From assembly GCA_030831165.1 (NCBI GenBank), contig JAURLP010000035.1, positions 1 through 32,869 of the forward strand: a DNA stretch of 32,869 bases, given 5' to 3'. The stretch is from Gammaproteobacteria bacterium. Lineage in GTDB: Bacteria; Pseudomonadota; Gammaproteobacteria; Pseudomonadales; Pseudohongiellaceae. Under the pieces are notes generated by a model. That model had not been told where the DNA came from, searched no databases, and was given only the letters and a program-made list of their open reading frames with translations. Below, in pieces: positions 16,682-23,876 of this stretch (positions within the stretch are counted from its first letter, which is position 1; the number at the start of each line of letters is the position of its first letter). A program made the translations under genes and the position numbers.

Positions 16682-17275
16682 GTGGCCTTAGTAAGTTTTT
16701 TAGCAAAAACAGATAAAGACAGTCAGTTGATGCTGGCGTACGCAAAAGGCGACAGCTCGGCATTTGAAAGGCTTTATCTTAAACATAAAGATGCACTTTA
16801 TCGTTTTTTTTTAAGGCAATGCGAAAACCAAGGGCTTGCTGAAGAGTTATATCAGGATGTCTGGCTCAGAGTGATCAATGCCCGCGATAGCTATGAGCAA
16901 AAAGCAAAATTTACCACCTGGCTATATCGTATTGCTCATAATATTTTGATTGATTATTATCGAAAACCACAGGTAGAAACTGACGATAAGTTTGAAGCAG
17001 AGAGCATTCCAGATAATGCTGCCAATGATCCCGAAGTGATTTTAAGCGGTCAGGAAAAAATTCAACGCTTCAGGACGCAATTGGAAAATTTGTCAAAAGA
17101 GCAGCTTGAAGTTTTTCTACTTAAAGAAGAAGCAGGCTTAAGTCTGGAAGAGATAGCGCTTACAGTAGGCGAAAGTAAGGAAACGATTAAAAGTCGATTG
17201 CGTTATGCAATAAAAAAATTAAGACAATCACTAGAGAATGAAAATTTAACAGAGAATGTCATTGGTGATCTATGA
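16682..17275 (+). CDS. ECF-type RNA polymerase sigma factor
   Basis: The 197-residue protein has sigma-2 (about 26-95) and sigma-4 (about 130-182) and no sigma-3, as in ECF factors. Region 2.1-2.4 has DSSAFERLYLKHKDALYRF, ELYQDVWLRVINARDSY and FTTWLYRIAHNILIDYYRK; region 4 has LSKEQLEVFLLKEEAGLSL, then EIALTVGESKETIKSRL, the helix-turn-helix that reads the -35. GTG 16682 is taken as start because the next ATG (16730) would remove residues N-terminal to region 2.1. ATGA at 17272-17275 overlaps the downstream gene's start, typical of a sigma/anti-sigma pair. It should direct transcription of an envelope-response regulon that may include the upstream vWA gene. Confidence 0.9.
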   Translation: MALVSFLAKTDKDSQLMLAYAKGDSSAFERLYLKHKDALYRFFLRQCENQGLAEELYQDVWLRVINARDSYEQKAKFTTWLYRIAHNILIDYYRKPQVETDDKFEAESIPDNAANDPEVILSGQEKIQRFRTQLENLSKEQLEVFLLKEEAGLSLEEIALTVGESKETIKSRLRYAIKKLRQSLENENLTENVIGDL

Positions 17276-18018
17276 AAGAGTCAGAAGATAAAGATTTACA
17301 GGATTATTTGGATGGTAGCGACAGGGTTACTGCTACCTATCAGTCTCTCCAGGCAGATAAGGCGCTACAGGATCAAAAGCCATCTGCGGCCATTGACGAC
17401 GCTATTTTACAAGCTGCTCGAGAGTCTGTTGCCGGTAATTCAGTGCAGAAAAAAGGGATTCCTCGTCAAGTCTATTCAATTGCTGCAAGTGTTTGTGTAG
17501 TAGTCTTGGCTGTTTCTTTGTTCCTGAACAATGAAGATGAATTAACAGGAGCAGATCTTAAAGCTCTATCGATTCCAGTTTCAGATGCGCCGATGCTGCA
17601 AAGGCTGGAAATAATGACTGCTGATAATGTGCCTGTAGGAGATCAGAATACGGCTAATGCAAGTACTTTTTCTGAGCAACTGGAGCCCACGGCAAGTAGA
17701 ATAGCGACTCCGGATCAGCAACTTGAAGCAGAAGCCTTCTCTGCTGCCGCTGAAATAAGCTTGCAATCAGCTGAGAGGGGAGCACAAAGAATTGCTGAAT
17801 CCAGTGCACAACAAGAAGTGCTGGAGAATAGAGAAACAGCAGCTCAGGTTTTCAATGTTGATTATCGTCAGGATATTGACACCTGGCTTCTTGAAATACA
17901 GCGTTTAAGCGAAATCGGTAATGAAGTCGAGCTTGCGGAGGAACGTAGATTGTTTGCAGAGCGCTATCCGGATATGGATATTGATTCTGCACTAACAGAA
18001 ATCCAGTTATCAAATTGA
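17272..18018 (+). CDS. Probable membrane-anchored anti-sigma factor
   Basis: I do not recognise a named family, but the architecture is that of a transmembrane anti-sigma factor. The 248-residue protein has a short cytoplasmic part (about 1-64, with LQDYLDGSDRVTATYQSL), one TM helix (about 66-86, QVYSIAASVCVVVLAVSLFL) and a Ser/Ala/Gln-rich extracytoplasmic part. The C-terminus has a conserved-looking helix pair (DTWLLEIQRLSEIGNEVEL). Its start codon overlaps the sigma gene's stop by ATGA, so the two are translationally coupled and probably interact. There is no HxxxCxxC zinc-binding anti-sigma motif. Confidence in the role is mainly from context. Confidence 0.7.
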   Translation: MKESEDKDLQDYLDGSDRVTATYQSLQADKALQDQKPSAAIDDAILQAARESVAGNSVQKKGIPRQVYSIAASVCVVVLAVSLFLNNEDELTGADLKALSIPVSDAPMLQRLEIMTADNVPVGDQNTANASTFSEQLEPTASRIATPDQQLEAEAFSAAAEISLQSAERGAQRIAESSAQQEVLENRETAAQVFNVDYRQDIDTWLLEIQRLSEIGNEVELAEERRLFAERYPDMDIDSALTEIQLSN

Positions 18019-18028
18019 GGAGAAATTT

Positions 18029-18499
18029 ATGGCACTACCCAAAATAGGCAATATGGCACCAGCTTTTACCCTGGAAGATCAGCATGGAAAAAAACATAGT
18101 TTAAAGGACTATAAAGGTAAAATTGTTGTTGTATATTTTTATCCAAAAGCCATGACGCCAGGTTGTACGGTTCAAGCACATGGCCTTCGAGATAGTGAAA
18201 AAGCCCTTAAGAAATTGGGAGTTAAAGTTTTAGGTATGAGTATCGATTCTGTATCACGCCTGGCTAAATTTGCAGAACGAGATGGATTAAATTTCACCTT
18301 GCTGTCCGATGAGGACCATGCGATAGCAGATAAATATGGCGTTTGGGGTTTAAAGAAATTCATGGGTAAAGAATACATGGGCATTAATCGTATGACCTTT
18401 ATTATTGATAAAGATGGCAAGCTTAAACACATCATGGAAAAAGTGAACACCAAGTCTCATCACGAAGACCTTATTACTTACATCAAAGAAAATTTTTAA
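18029..18499 (+). CDS. bcp: BCP-type peroxiredoxin lacking the resolving cysteine
   Basis: The 156-residue protein is a peroxiredoxin of the BCP/PrxQ class that reduces H2O2 and organic peroxides in the cytoplasm. The catalytic loop is FYPKAMTPGCTVQAHGLRDS with peroxidatic Cys46. In Escherichia coli BCP a second Cys sits five residues on; here that position is His51, and the protein contains no other cysteine, so it must use an external thiol (1-Cys mechanism). SIDSVSRLAKFAERDGLNFTLLSDE and the TFIIDKDGK strand are as expected. GGAG of AGGAGAAA sits 7-8 bases before ATG 18029. It follows the anti-sigma gene by 10 bases, so co-transcription is likely. Confidence 0.92.
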   Translation: MALPKIGNMAPAFTLEDQHGKKHSLKDYKGKIVVVYFYPKAMTPGCTVQAHGLRDSEKALKKLGVKVLGMSIDSVSRLAKFAERDGLNFTLLSDEDHAIADKYGVWGLKKFMGKEYMGINRMTFIIDKDGKLKHIMEKVNTKSHHEDLITYIKENF

Positions 18500-18522
18500 G
18501 AGCTGTTCAGATATAGCATTCA

Positions 18523-19293
18523 ATGCAACTATCTTATAAACAATATTCAATGACTGGGACACCCTTGATTATTTTACATGGGGTCTTTGGACAGCAGGGT
18601 AATTGGGCAGCGCATGCCAAGTCTTTTTCCGAAAAGTTTCAGGTCTATGGTTTAGATGCCAGAAATCATGGGCAGTCTCACCATGCCGATAGCATGTCAT
18701 ACCGTGAAATGGCAGAAGATGTTGTACAAACATTGGATGCGCTGCAAATACGCAGTGCTGATTTTATTGGTCATTCAATGGGGGGCAAAATAGCCATGCA
18801 GCTTGCTCTAAATTATCCCGAGCGAGTAAATAAATTAGTGGTTGTCGATATAGCCCCTGTGAACTATGAAAGAGGCCCAAGCCAGGAGCTGGAAGCCCTG
18901 CAAAAAATTGATCTCGGGAGTTTGACCAATCGTCAACAAGCAGATGCTGTTTTACAGACTCATGGGGTGTTCAACAAAGCCATCAGGGATTTTTTATTAA
19001 CTAACCTTAAAAGGAATAACGAAGGTAAATTTGAATGGCGGATGAATTTGGCGGTAATCGCCAAAGACTATTCTTTATTGAAAAGTTGGGACCAAACTCC
19101 GTCAGAGTTTTCGGGAGAGACGCTTTTTATAAAAGGGGGGAATTCTGATTATCTATTGCCGGAATATACAGATCAAACGCTTAGGTTCTTTCCCAAGGCG
19201 AAAGTCCAGATAATCAGTGGAGCTGGGCACTGGGTACATAATGAAAAACCTGAACAGTTCTTTAGTGTTGTAGAGAAATTTCTGATGGCCTAA
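18523..19293 (+). CDS. YbfF-like alpha/beta hydrolase esterase
   Basis: The 256-residue protein is a complete alpha/beta hydrolase of the YbfF esterase type. The oxyanion loop is ILHGVFGQQGNW, the strand DARNHGQSHH follows, and the nucleophile elbow is FIGHSMGGK with Ser85. The catalytic His is in GAGHWVHNEKPEQF near the C-terminus. Enzymes of this group hydrolyse acyl-CoA or small acyl esters in the cytoplasm; the physiological substrate is not known. It starts 23 bases after the bcp stop, in the same direction, and converges with the HNH gene. No signal peptide. Confidence 0.88.
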   Translation: MQLSYKQYSMTGTPLIILHGVFGQQGNWAAHAKSFSEKFQVYGLDARNHGQSHHADSMSYREMAEDVVQTLDALQIRSADFIGHSMGGKIAMQLALNYPERVNKLVVVDIAPVNYERGPSQELEALQKIDLGSLTNRQQADAVLQTHGVFNKAIRDFLLTNLKRNNEGKFEWRMNLAVIAKDYSLLKSWDQTPSEFSGETLFIKGGNSDYLLPEYTDQTLRFFPKAKVQIISGAGHWVHNEKPEQFFSVVEKFLMA

Positions 19294-19366
19294 AACCTTT
19301 GAAAGTAAATAAATTAGGCTGCTTGGAAAGAGTCAGAGTTATCAGGTGCAGGCTTGGGCAAATTCG

Positions 19367-19942
19367 CTACTGCAAACGACAGTTTTTGGAGAACTGGGCT
19401 TTAAGAAATTCCATCTGGTCGGCTCGAATTCTAGAGCTATTCATTAAGGCTAGATATTCTGCGGCGTTGGGTTCAAAAGGCAATGCCAATAATTCCATAT
19501 GGGCTTCTTCAGGCGTTCGATTCTGCTTGAAATGGTTGCAACGCCGACAGGCAGCGACAACATTAGTCCATATATTAAGACCGCCCCGAGAAGTAGGCAT
19601 AATGTGGTCGCAACTTAAGTCTTTATCGAGATATTCCTTACCACAATACATGCATAAATTTTGATCCCGGCGAAACAAAATTTTGTTGGTTAGCGCCGGT
19701 TTTTTAGAATAATTATGATGAAGGTCTCCTGCGCAGGCGATGATGCTTTGCAGGTCAATATAGCTGCGTTCGCCACTCAAACGTGAAGTTCCACCCCAGA
19801 CTGTTCTGATAGTGTCACCAAGCGTCCAGGTTACGAGTTCACGAGCGTAGAGGGTAGTAGCTTCCTGCCAGGTAAGCCATTCAATCGGATTACCAGCCAG
19901 ATTTAAGCGAAGAACCTGAGAACGACTGTCATCAAATCTCAT
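19367..19942 (-). CDS. HNH endonuclease
   Basis: The 191-residue protein carries one HNH domain at about 90-145. The zinc-knuckle cysteines are Cys97/Cys100 (CMYC) and Cys132/Cys135 (CRRCNHFK), and the catalytic core is SCDHIMPTSRGGLNIWTN with Asp112-His113. The N-terminal 60 residues (AGNPIEWLTWQEATTLYAREL) match the extra domain commonly found with this stand-alone HNH family in Gammaproteobacteria. These proteins are chromosomal and conserved; their target is not established. It is convergent with the esterase gene, with 73 bases between and no clear terminator. Confidence 0.9.
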   Translation of the reverse strand: MRFDDSRSQVLRLNLAGNPIEWLTWQEATTLYARELVTWTLGDTIRTVWGGTSRLSGERSYIDLQSIIACAGDLHHNYSKKPALTNKILFRRDQNLCMYCGKEYLDKDLSCDHIMPTSRGGLNIWTNVVAACRRCNHFKQNRTPEEAHMELLALPFEPNAAEYLALMNSSRIRADQMEFLKAQFSKNCRLQ

Positions 19943-20130
19943 AACAACTTAAGGTCATTTCTGCAACGCAGATACAGTATCATAAATCTGGAAAGGGTCA
20001 ATAGTCCTTCTGATATTTACCAAAATAGTAAACCAACTACTCACAGAATTTTGAACAAGCCTGTAAACTTTTGGCCAAGATGTTTGTGCCACAGCCTATT
20101 AAGAGATAATCTTCCCTCGTTTAGTTGTTT

Positions 20131-20159
20131 TAGACTTTTTTTAATAGACTGGTTAAGAT
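20131..20159 (+). promoter_or_regulatory. Candidate sigma-70 promoter for the DUF6152 unit
   Basis: TAGACT (20131-20136, 4/6 to the -35) and TAAGAT (20154-20159, 4/6 to the -10) are separated by 17 bases, 31 bases before the first start codon of the three-gene unit at 20191. The match is moderate. Confidence 0.35.
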
Positions 20160-20190
20160 CAGGCTTGTGTGATTAACAGGTAATAAAATA

Positions 20191-21201
20191 ATGAGAATAA
20201 TGAATATAACAAGAACCTTAAAACATATAATTCTGCTAGTAATATTTTGCTTAGGCTTTCAAGCCCCGAGTTTTGGCCAAATGGAAACGCTGACAGATAG
20301 AAGGCCTGGTGATCCGCCGGTTGAGTACCCACCCCGAAATTTTGCTACCGCTGAGGAGCACTATAACTATCTGCTTGAAGAAGCAAATGGCGGCACTCAG
20401 CACACTATGGCAACCATCCCTGTGTGGGATGGACTTTGGAGTCCTGGCTATAACAGCATGCCCTCACTTTTCCTTGAGGGTGGCTCAATGGCGGTAGCCA
20501 TGTCCCCGGGAGGAGTTGTAAAAGAAGGCGTATTAACGCCAGCCTATGAGGCGCAATTCAGAGCGCGTCGAGCAGAAATCGAAGAATATGGTGAACAACT
20601 TTATGATCGCCTAACGACATGCCAGTACCCCGGTACGGCTCGTTGGCTATGGGAGCCTTATGTAAAAGAGTTTGCTAACACCCCAAAACAGACCTGGATG
20701 CTCAATGACTTAATGAATGAAACCCGCCGTGTTTATATCAATGCTGAGCATATCAATATTGACGGCAAGCACTCAGCAACCGGGGATAGCATTGGTTTCT
20801 GGGATGATGAAAAGTTGATCATCTGGACCAAGTGGATTAATCCCGCTGATTACTTACGTGGTATGCCTTTGACCAGCAATCAGTTGGAAATGGTTGAAAC
20901 TTGGGAAGAAGTTTTTACGGAAGAAGGTCTTAGGCAGTTAATCACTCAGGTGACCTTTTACGATCCCATAGGTTTGCAATCACCTCAGTCGGCTGTATAT
21001 GTGCATACTTCCTCTCCTGAATTGGCTGAATTTGGTGCCCGTATTCGCAATTGGGAATGCAGTACGAGTAGTAATTCCTATCAGGATGAAAACGGCAGAA
21101 CGTTTTTCTATTTGCCGGGCGATCCAGAATATAAAGATCCGCGAGGCTTTACTGACTTTCCTGATATTCCCGGACAGTCCCTTAACCCCATGGGCCAGTA
21201 A
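20191..21201 (+). CDS. Secreted protein of unknown function, DUF6152-linked
   Basis: The 336-residue protein has a signal peptide at about 1-29 (ending APSFGQ). No catalytic motif is recognised. The middle (about 170-215) has RRVYINAEHIN, HSATGDSIGFWDDEKLIIWT, which is the shape of a widespread group of secreted proteins carrying R-x-(I/V)-Y-x-(D/N)-(G/A) and then G-x-S-x-G-x-W-x-x-(D/E)-x-L. The rest is rich in aromatic and acidic residues. SD-like AGG precedes the ATG at 20191; the second ATG at 20200 is also possible. It is followed by a DUF6152 gene 37 bases on and a PepSY membrane protein, an arrangement seen together here as one transcription unit. Function: unknown. Confidence 0.75.
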   Translation: MRIMNITRTLKHIILLVIFCLGFQAPSFGQMETLTDRRPGDPPVEYPPRNFATAEEHYNYLLEEANGGTQHTMATIPVWDGLWSPGYNSMPSLFLEGGSMAVAMSPGGVVKEGVLTPAYEAQFRARRAEIEEYGEQLYDRLTTCQYPGTARWLWEPYVKEFANTPKQTWMLNDLMNETRRVYINAEHINIDGKHSATGDSIGFWDDEKLIIWTKWINPADYLRGMPLTSNQLEMVETWEEVFTEEGLRQLITQVTFYDPIGLQSPQSAVYVHTSSPELAEFGARIRNWECSTSSNSYQDENGRTFFYLPGDPEYKDPRGFTDFPDIPGQSLNPMGQ

Positions 21202-21238
21202 ACATTGGCTCATCAATAAATTTTTTGGAGACACAGAA

Positions 21239-21721
21239 ATGAAAAAAATATTATTAACAATCGGGACTGTTTTAGCGGTCAGCTTTTTAACCATGATTCA
21301 GACGGTCACTGCACATCATTCCTTTGCAATGTTCGATGTGACAAAGGAGCAGATTGTGATTGGCCGTGTGCAACGCTGGGCATTCAATAACCCTCATACC
21401 TGGCTCTATATAGAAGTTGAAGATGAGCAGGGCAATACTCAAACCTGGGGATTTGAAGGAGCCGCTCAGGTGCATGCCATGCGCCAAGGGGTTAATGGCA
21501 ATACTTTCAAGCCTGGAGAAATGGTTAAAGTTATTATGCTGCCATTGAATTCAGGTGAACCTGCTGGCGCCATGTGCTTTGTGCAAAAAGAAGATGGCTC
21601 TATTGCACGTCCCAATGATGGCGTTTGTAATTCAGAAGAAAGAGCCCGAGTCTGGCAGGAAAATGGTTGGATGGATTCAGATAACCTGACTATTTTTGAA
21701 AAAGATCCAGACTATATGTGA
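21239..21721 (+). CDS. DUF6152-type periplasmic protein with His-His N-terminus
   Basis: The 160-residue protein starts at ATG 21239, eight bases after GGAG at 21227-21230; longer in-frame starts lack both a ribosome-binding site and a signal peptide. The signal peptide ends at VTA (residue 25), so the mature chain should begin HHSFAMFD (His26, His27). NPHTWLYIEV (His53), GFEGAAQVHAM and two cysteines (113, 130) are further visible features. The sequence is characteristic of the DUF6152 family of periplasmic proteins, function not established. An amino-terminal histidine plus an internal histidine is the arrangement used by copper-binding proteins such as CopC or PmoB, but metal binding here is inference. 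The next gene, PepSY-type, starts 16 bases on. Confidence 0.82.
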   Translation: MKKILLTIGTVLAVSFLTMIQTVTAHHSFAMFDVTKEQIVIGRVQRWAFNNPHTWLYIEVEDEQGNTQTWGFEGAAQVHAMRQGVNGNTFKPGEMVKVIMLPLNSGEPAGAMCFVQKEDGSIARPNDGVCNSEERARVWQENGWMDSDNLTIFEKDPDYM

Positions 21722-21737
21722 TATTGAATAACTCCTT

Positions 21738-22739
21738 TTGAATACCTGGCAAAGATGGGTCTCGGCTCCCAAGACCCATTTTCTCAATAAATTCTTATTC
21801 CAAGTTCATCTTTGGGCAGGCATTGTGCTTGGCCTTTATATTCTGATGATTAGTGTCAGTGGTGCGGTGTATTTGCTGGAAGACAGACTTGATCGATATT
21901 TTGTTCCCGGTAATGTGCAACCGACCTCCAGTGAACCTTTGCGTGGTGATGAACTCGAAGCTCGTATAGAAGAAGTCTATAGCGATTATGAAGTGTTCAT
22001 GTTTAATGCATCTTCCGACCCGGAGCGGGCAGTTTTGGTTGTTCTTAGACAAGATGGTGTAGCAGAGAACCGCTACTTCGATCAATATCGGGGAGTGGAC
22101 CGAGGAAGCTCCTTACCCTGGCAGGCCAAGGGGTATCGTTGGCTGATTGATTTCCATGACGACCTGTTTATCGATAATGGCGGGCGACGCATTAATGGCT
22201 GGGGGGCCGTTGTATTTTTAGTCATGATGCTTAGTGGTTTGCTTATCTGGTGGCGAGGCAAAGCACAATGGCGTCAGGGTTTTTATCTGAGTAATAAAAG
22301 CCCTCGTGGGGCACTTTGGCAATTGCATAGTGTGTTTGGCTTCTGGTGTTTGTTTTTCATGTTTGCCTGGGGTATCAGCGGGATGTTGATAGCTATTCCA
22401 GATGTATTTAGAACAGTTACGGATACATTAGGCTTAAGTAATATTCTTAATATGGGTTTAATCGGATTACCTGATCCGGTGATTCAGGCCATGTTGGATT
22501 CCGGCGAATTAGAGCCAAATGCTTTTGTAATGAATCTGGGTGAAATTAGAGGAGACAGAAGTTCCGGCTTTTTGGACCTCATGGTTGATATACATTTTGG
22601 GCGCTTTGATTCGGCATGGATTACCTGGGTACTAGTGTTTATCAGTTTGATTCCAGCCGCCATGTTTATTACTGGATTTATTCTGTGGTGGCAACGGGTT
22701 GTGATCCGGACATACCGGAGACTCACTACAAACAATTAA
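21738..22739 (+). CDS. PepSY-associated TM protein
   Basis: The 333-residue protein is a paralogue of the one at 11840-12775. It has the conserved opening FLFQVHLWAGIVLGLYILMIS with His24, a degenerate PepSY region, DFHDDLFIDNGGRRINGWGA, LLIWWRGKAQW, LWQLHSVFGFW and DIHFGRFDSAWITW, with four predicted TM helices. The start is TTG 21738, the first start-type codon after an in-frame stop (21729-21731); the next ATG would cut off the conserved first helix. No good ribosome-binding site precedes it, so it may depend on coupling to the DUF6152 gene, which ends 16 bases upstream. Family members are tied to metal or heme-linked electron transfer; here the partners are the two proteins upstream. Confidence 0.85.
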   Translation: MNTWQRWVSAPKTHFLNKFLFQVHLWAGIVLGLYILMISVSGAVYLLEDRLDRYFVPGNVQPTSSEPLRGDELEARIEEVYSDYEVFMFNASSDPERAVLVVLRQDGVAENRYFDQYRGVDRGSSLPWQAKGYRWLIDFHDDLFIDNGGRRINGWGAVVFLVMMLSGLLIWWRGKAQWRQGFYLSNKSPRGALWQLHSVFGFWCLFFMFAWGISGMLIAIPDVFRTVTDTLGLSNILNMGLIGLPDPVIQAMLDSGELEPNAFVMNLGEIRGDRSSGFLDLMVDIHFGRFDSAWITWVLVFISLIPAAMFITGFILWWQRVVIRTYRRLTTNN

Positions 22740-22766
22740 GTCACTACATCTATTGAATGTAGACTA

Positions 22767-22794
22767 TTTATCATGCATTGCGTTGCATGATAAA
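22767..22794. promoter_or_regulatory. Perfect 11-bp inverted repeat after PepSY gene
   Basis: TTTATCATGCA (22767-22777) and TGCATGATAAA (22784-22794) are perfect complements around a 6-base loop TTGCGT. It lies 28 bases after the PepSY stop. No T-run follows on either strand, so it is a poor intrinsic terminator; an operator or an RNA 3'-end stabilising hairpin is more likely. Confidence 0.5.
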
Positions 22795-22948
22795 AATGAA
22801 GTACTTTATAGTATACCTATGTGGAAATTCATTAGGTGAGACAGCTTGTTTGGCTGCAGAGCTTCTCTGATTAAAGGCAATTTACAGGTTTTAAGCAGCT
22901 TCAATATAAAAATAAATATTAATTTTATAAAAACAAAAAGGAGTCACC

Positions 22949-23572
22949 ATGCATAAGAAATCGTTATTAATTGCAGTATTCGCTCTAACAGGATTAGTTT
23001 GTACTGGAACGACTTTAGCTCAGCCACCATCTGGTCCCCCCAGCTTTTTTATCACTGCTGCCGGCTCTGGTAACGGCGCTGACTTAGGTGGATTGGCCGG
23101 TGCAGACGCAATTTGCCAAAGCCAGGCAGATGCTGCAGGGTTTAACAGAACTTTTAGAGCTTACCTAAGCACGCAAGGCCCTAATGCAGTTAATGCCCGT
23201 GACCGAATTGGCGAGGGCCCCTGGTTTAATGCGGATGGTTATCGTGTTGCGGCAAATGTGGAAGATCTTCATAGCGCCAATCATCGAATCACAGCGGGTA
23301 CTGGTCTAACGGCAAATGGTGACCAGATCCCAGGTACTGGTTTCGCACCCAACCGTCACGACATACTGACCGGTTCCCAAGAAGATGGCACAGCTTATCC
23401 AGCTGGCCAGGATATGACCTGTAACAACTGGACAAGTAGTGGCGACGGTACAGCAAGAGTAGGCCATCATGACTTCCCAAACTGGAATTCAGCACATGAT
23501 AGCCAGGGTTGTAGTCAGCAGGATTTAATCAATACTGGCGGGTATGGACTGTTTTATTGTTTTGCGCTCTAA
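22949..23572 (+). CDS. Secreted endostatin/lectin-like (DUF1554-type) protein
   Basis: The 207-residue protein has a signal peptide (about 1-25, ending TTLAQ) and one domain after a Pro-rich linker (PPSGPPSFF). The domain has GGLAGADAICQSQADAAG, TFRAYLST, NARDRIGEGPW, then GSQEDGTAY, MTCNNWTSSGDG and GGYGLFYCFAL. Four cysteines (CQSQ, TCNN, GCSQ, YCFA) suggest two disulfides. This is the pattern of the collagenase NC10/endostatin-like, lectin-fold domain found in many exported bacterial proteins of unknown ligand. AAAGGAGT lies about five bases before ATG 22949, an excellent ribosome-binding site. It is followed by a strong terminator, so it is monocistronic. Confidence 0.82.
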   Translation: MHKKSLLIAVFALTGLVCTGTTLAQPPSGPPSFFITAAGSGNGADLGGLAGADAICQSQADAAGFNRTFRAYLSTQGPNAVNARDRIGEGPWFNADGYRVAANVEDLHSANHRITAGTGLTANGDQIPGTGFAPNRHDILTGSQEDGTAYPAGQDMTCNNWTSSGDGTARVGHHDFPNWNSAHDSQGCSQQDLINTGGYGLFYCFAL

Positions 23573-23601
23573 ACCCTAAACCTTAAACTTCAAGACTTAA
23601 T

Positions 23602-23644
23602 AAAAAAGCAGTTGCCCCAATATATGGGGCGCTGCTTTTTTTTT
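23602..23644 (+). terminator. Rho-independent terminator after 22949-23572 gene
   Basis: AAAAAGCAG-TT-GCCCC, loop AATATAT, GGGGC-G-CTGC and a run of nine T form a long stem with one small internal mismatch, thirty bases after the stop codon of the endostatin-like gene. Confidence 0.92.
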
Positions 23645-23790
23645 ACTCAAAAAAACTTTTTTAAACTTGCACCCAGCTTAAAATTTTTCAAATGGTGAAA
23701 AATACCAATAATCTGGAAAATCCTCTTTTTTCAAATTTTAAAACAGAAAAAATAAAACTTAAGTAGTTGATATATATTAAAAAATAATAG

Positions 23791-23805
23791 TGGCATAGAG
23801 TTTGC
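23791..23805 (+). promoter_or_regulatory. Sigma-54 (RpoN) type promoter
   Basis: TGGCATAGAGTTTGC gives the invariant GG and GC dinucleotides with exactly 10 bases between, and matches TGGCA-N6-TTGC. It lies about 70 bases before ATG 23877, so the transcript would have an untranslated leader of about 60 bases. A 7-bp inverted repeat about 90 bases upstream (23684-23702) is a plausible enhancer-binding site. Confidence 0.65.
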
Positions 23806-23876
23806 AAACTATTGCTTAAGTTAGAGCGTCTTATTCACTAACTTAACCATTTTTACATTTTAAAAAGGCTAGCGTT

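Larger units (their letters stand above)
23573..23876 (+). other. Intergenic region with terminator and sigma-54 promoter
   Basis: The 304 bases hold no gene. They contain the terminator at 23602-23644, a 7-bp inverted repeat TTTTTCA-AATGG-TGAAAAA at 23684-23702, and a sigma-54-type promoter at 23791-23805. The stretch between is very AT-rich. Confidence 0.7.

Noticed and set aside
21287..21487. Antisense frame in the DUF6152 gene
   Set aside because: It is a shadow of the real reading frame with no ribosome-binding site or domain.
22767..22794. Inverted repeat as an intrinsic terminator
   Set aside because: No run of T follows the stem on either strand.
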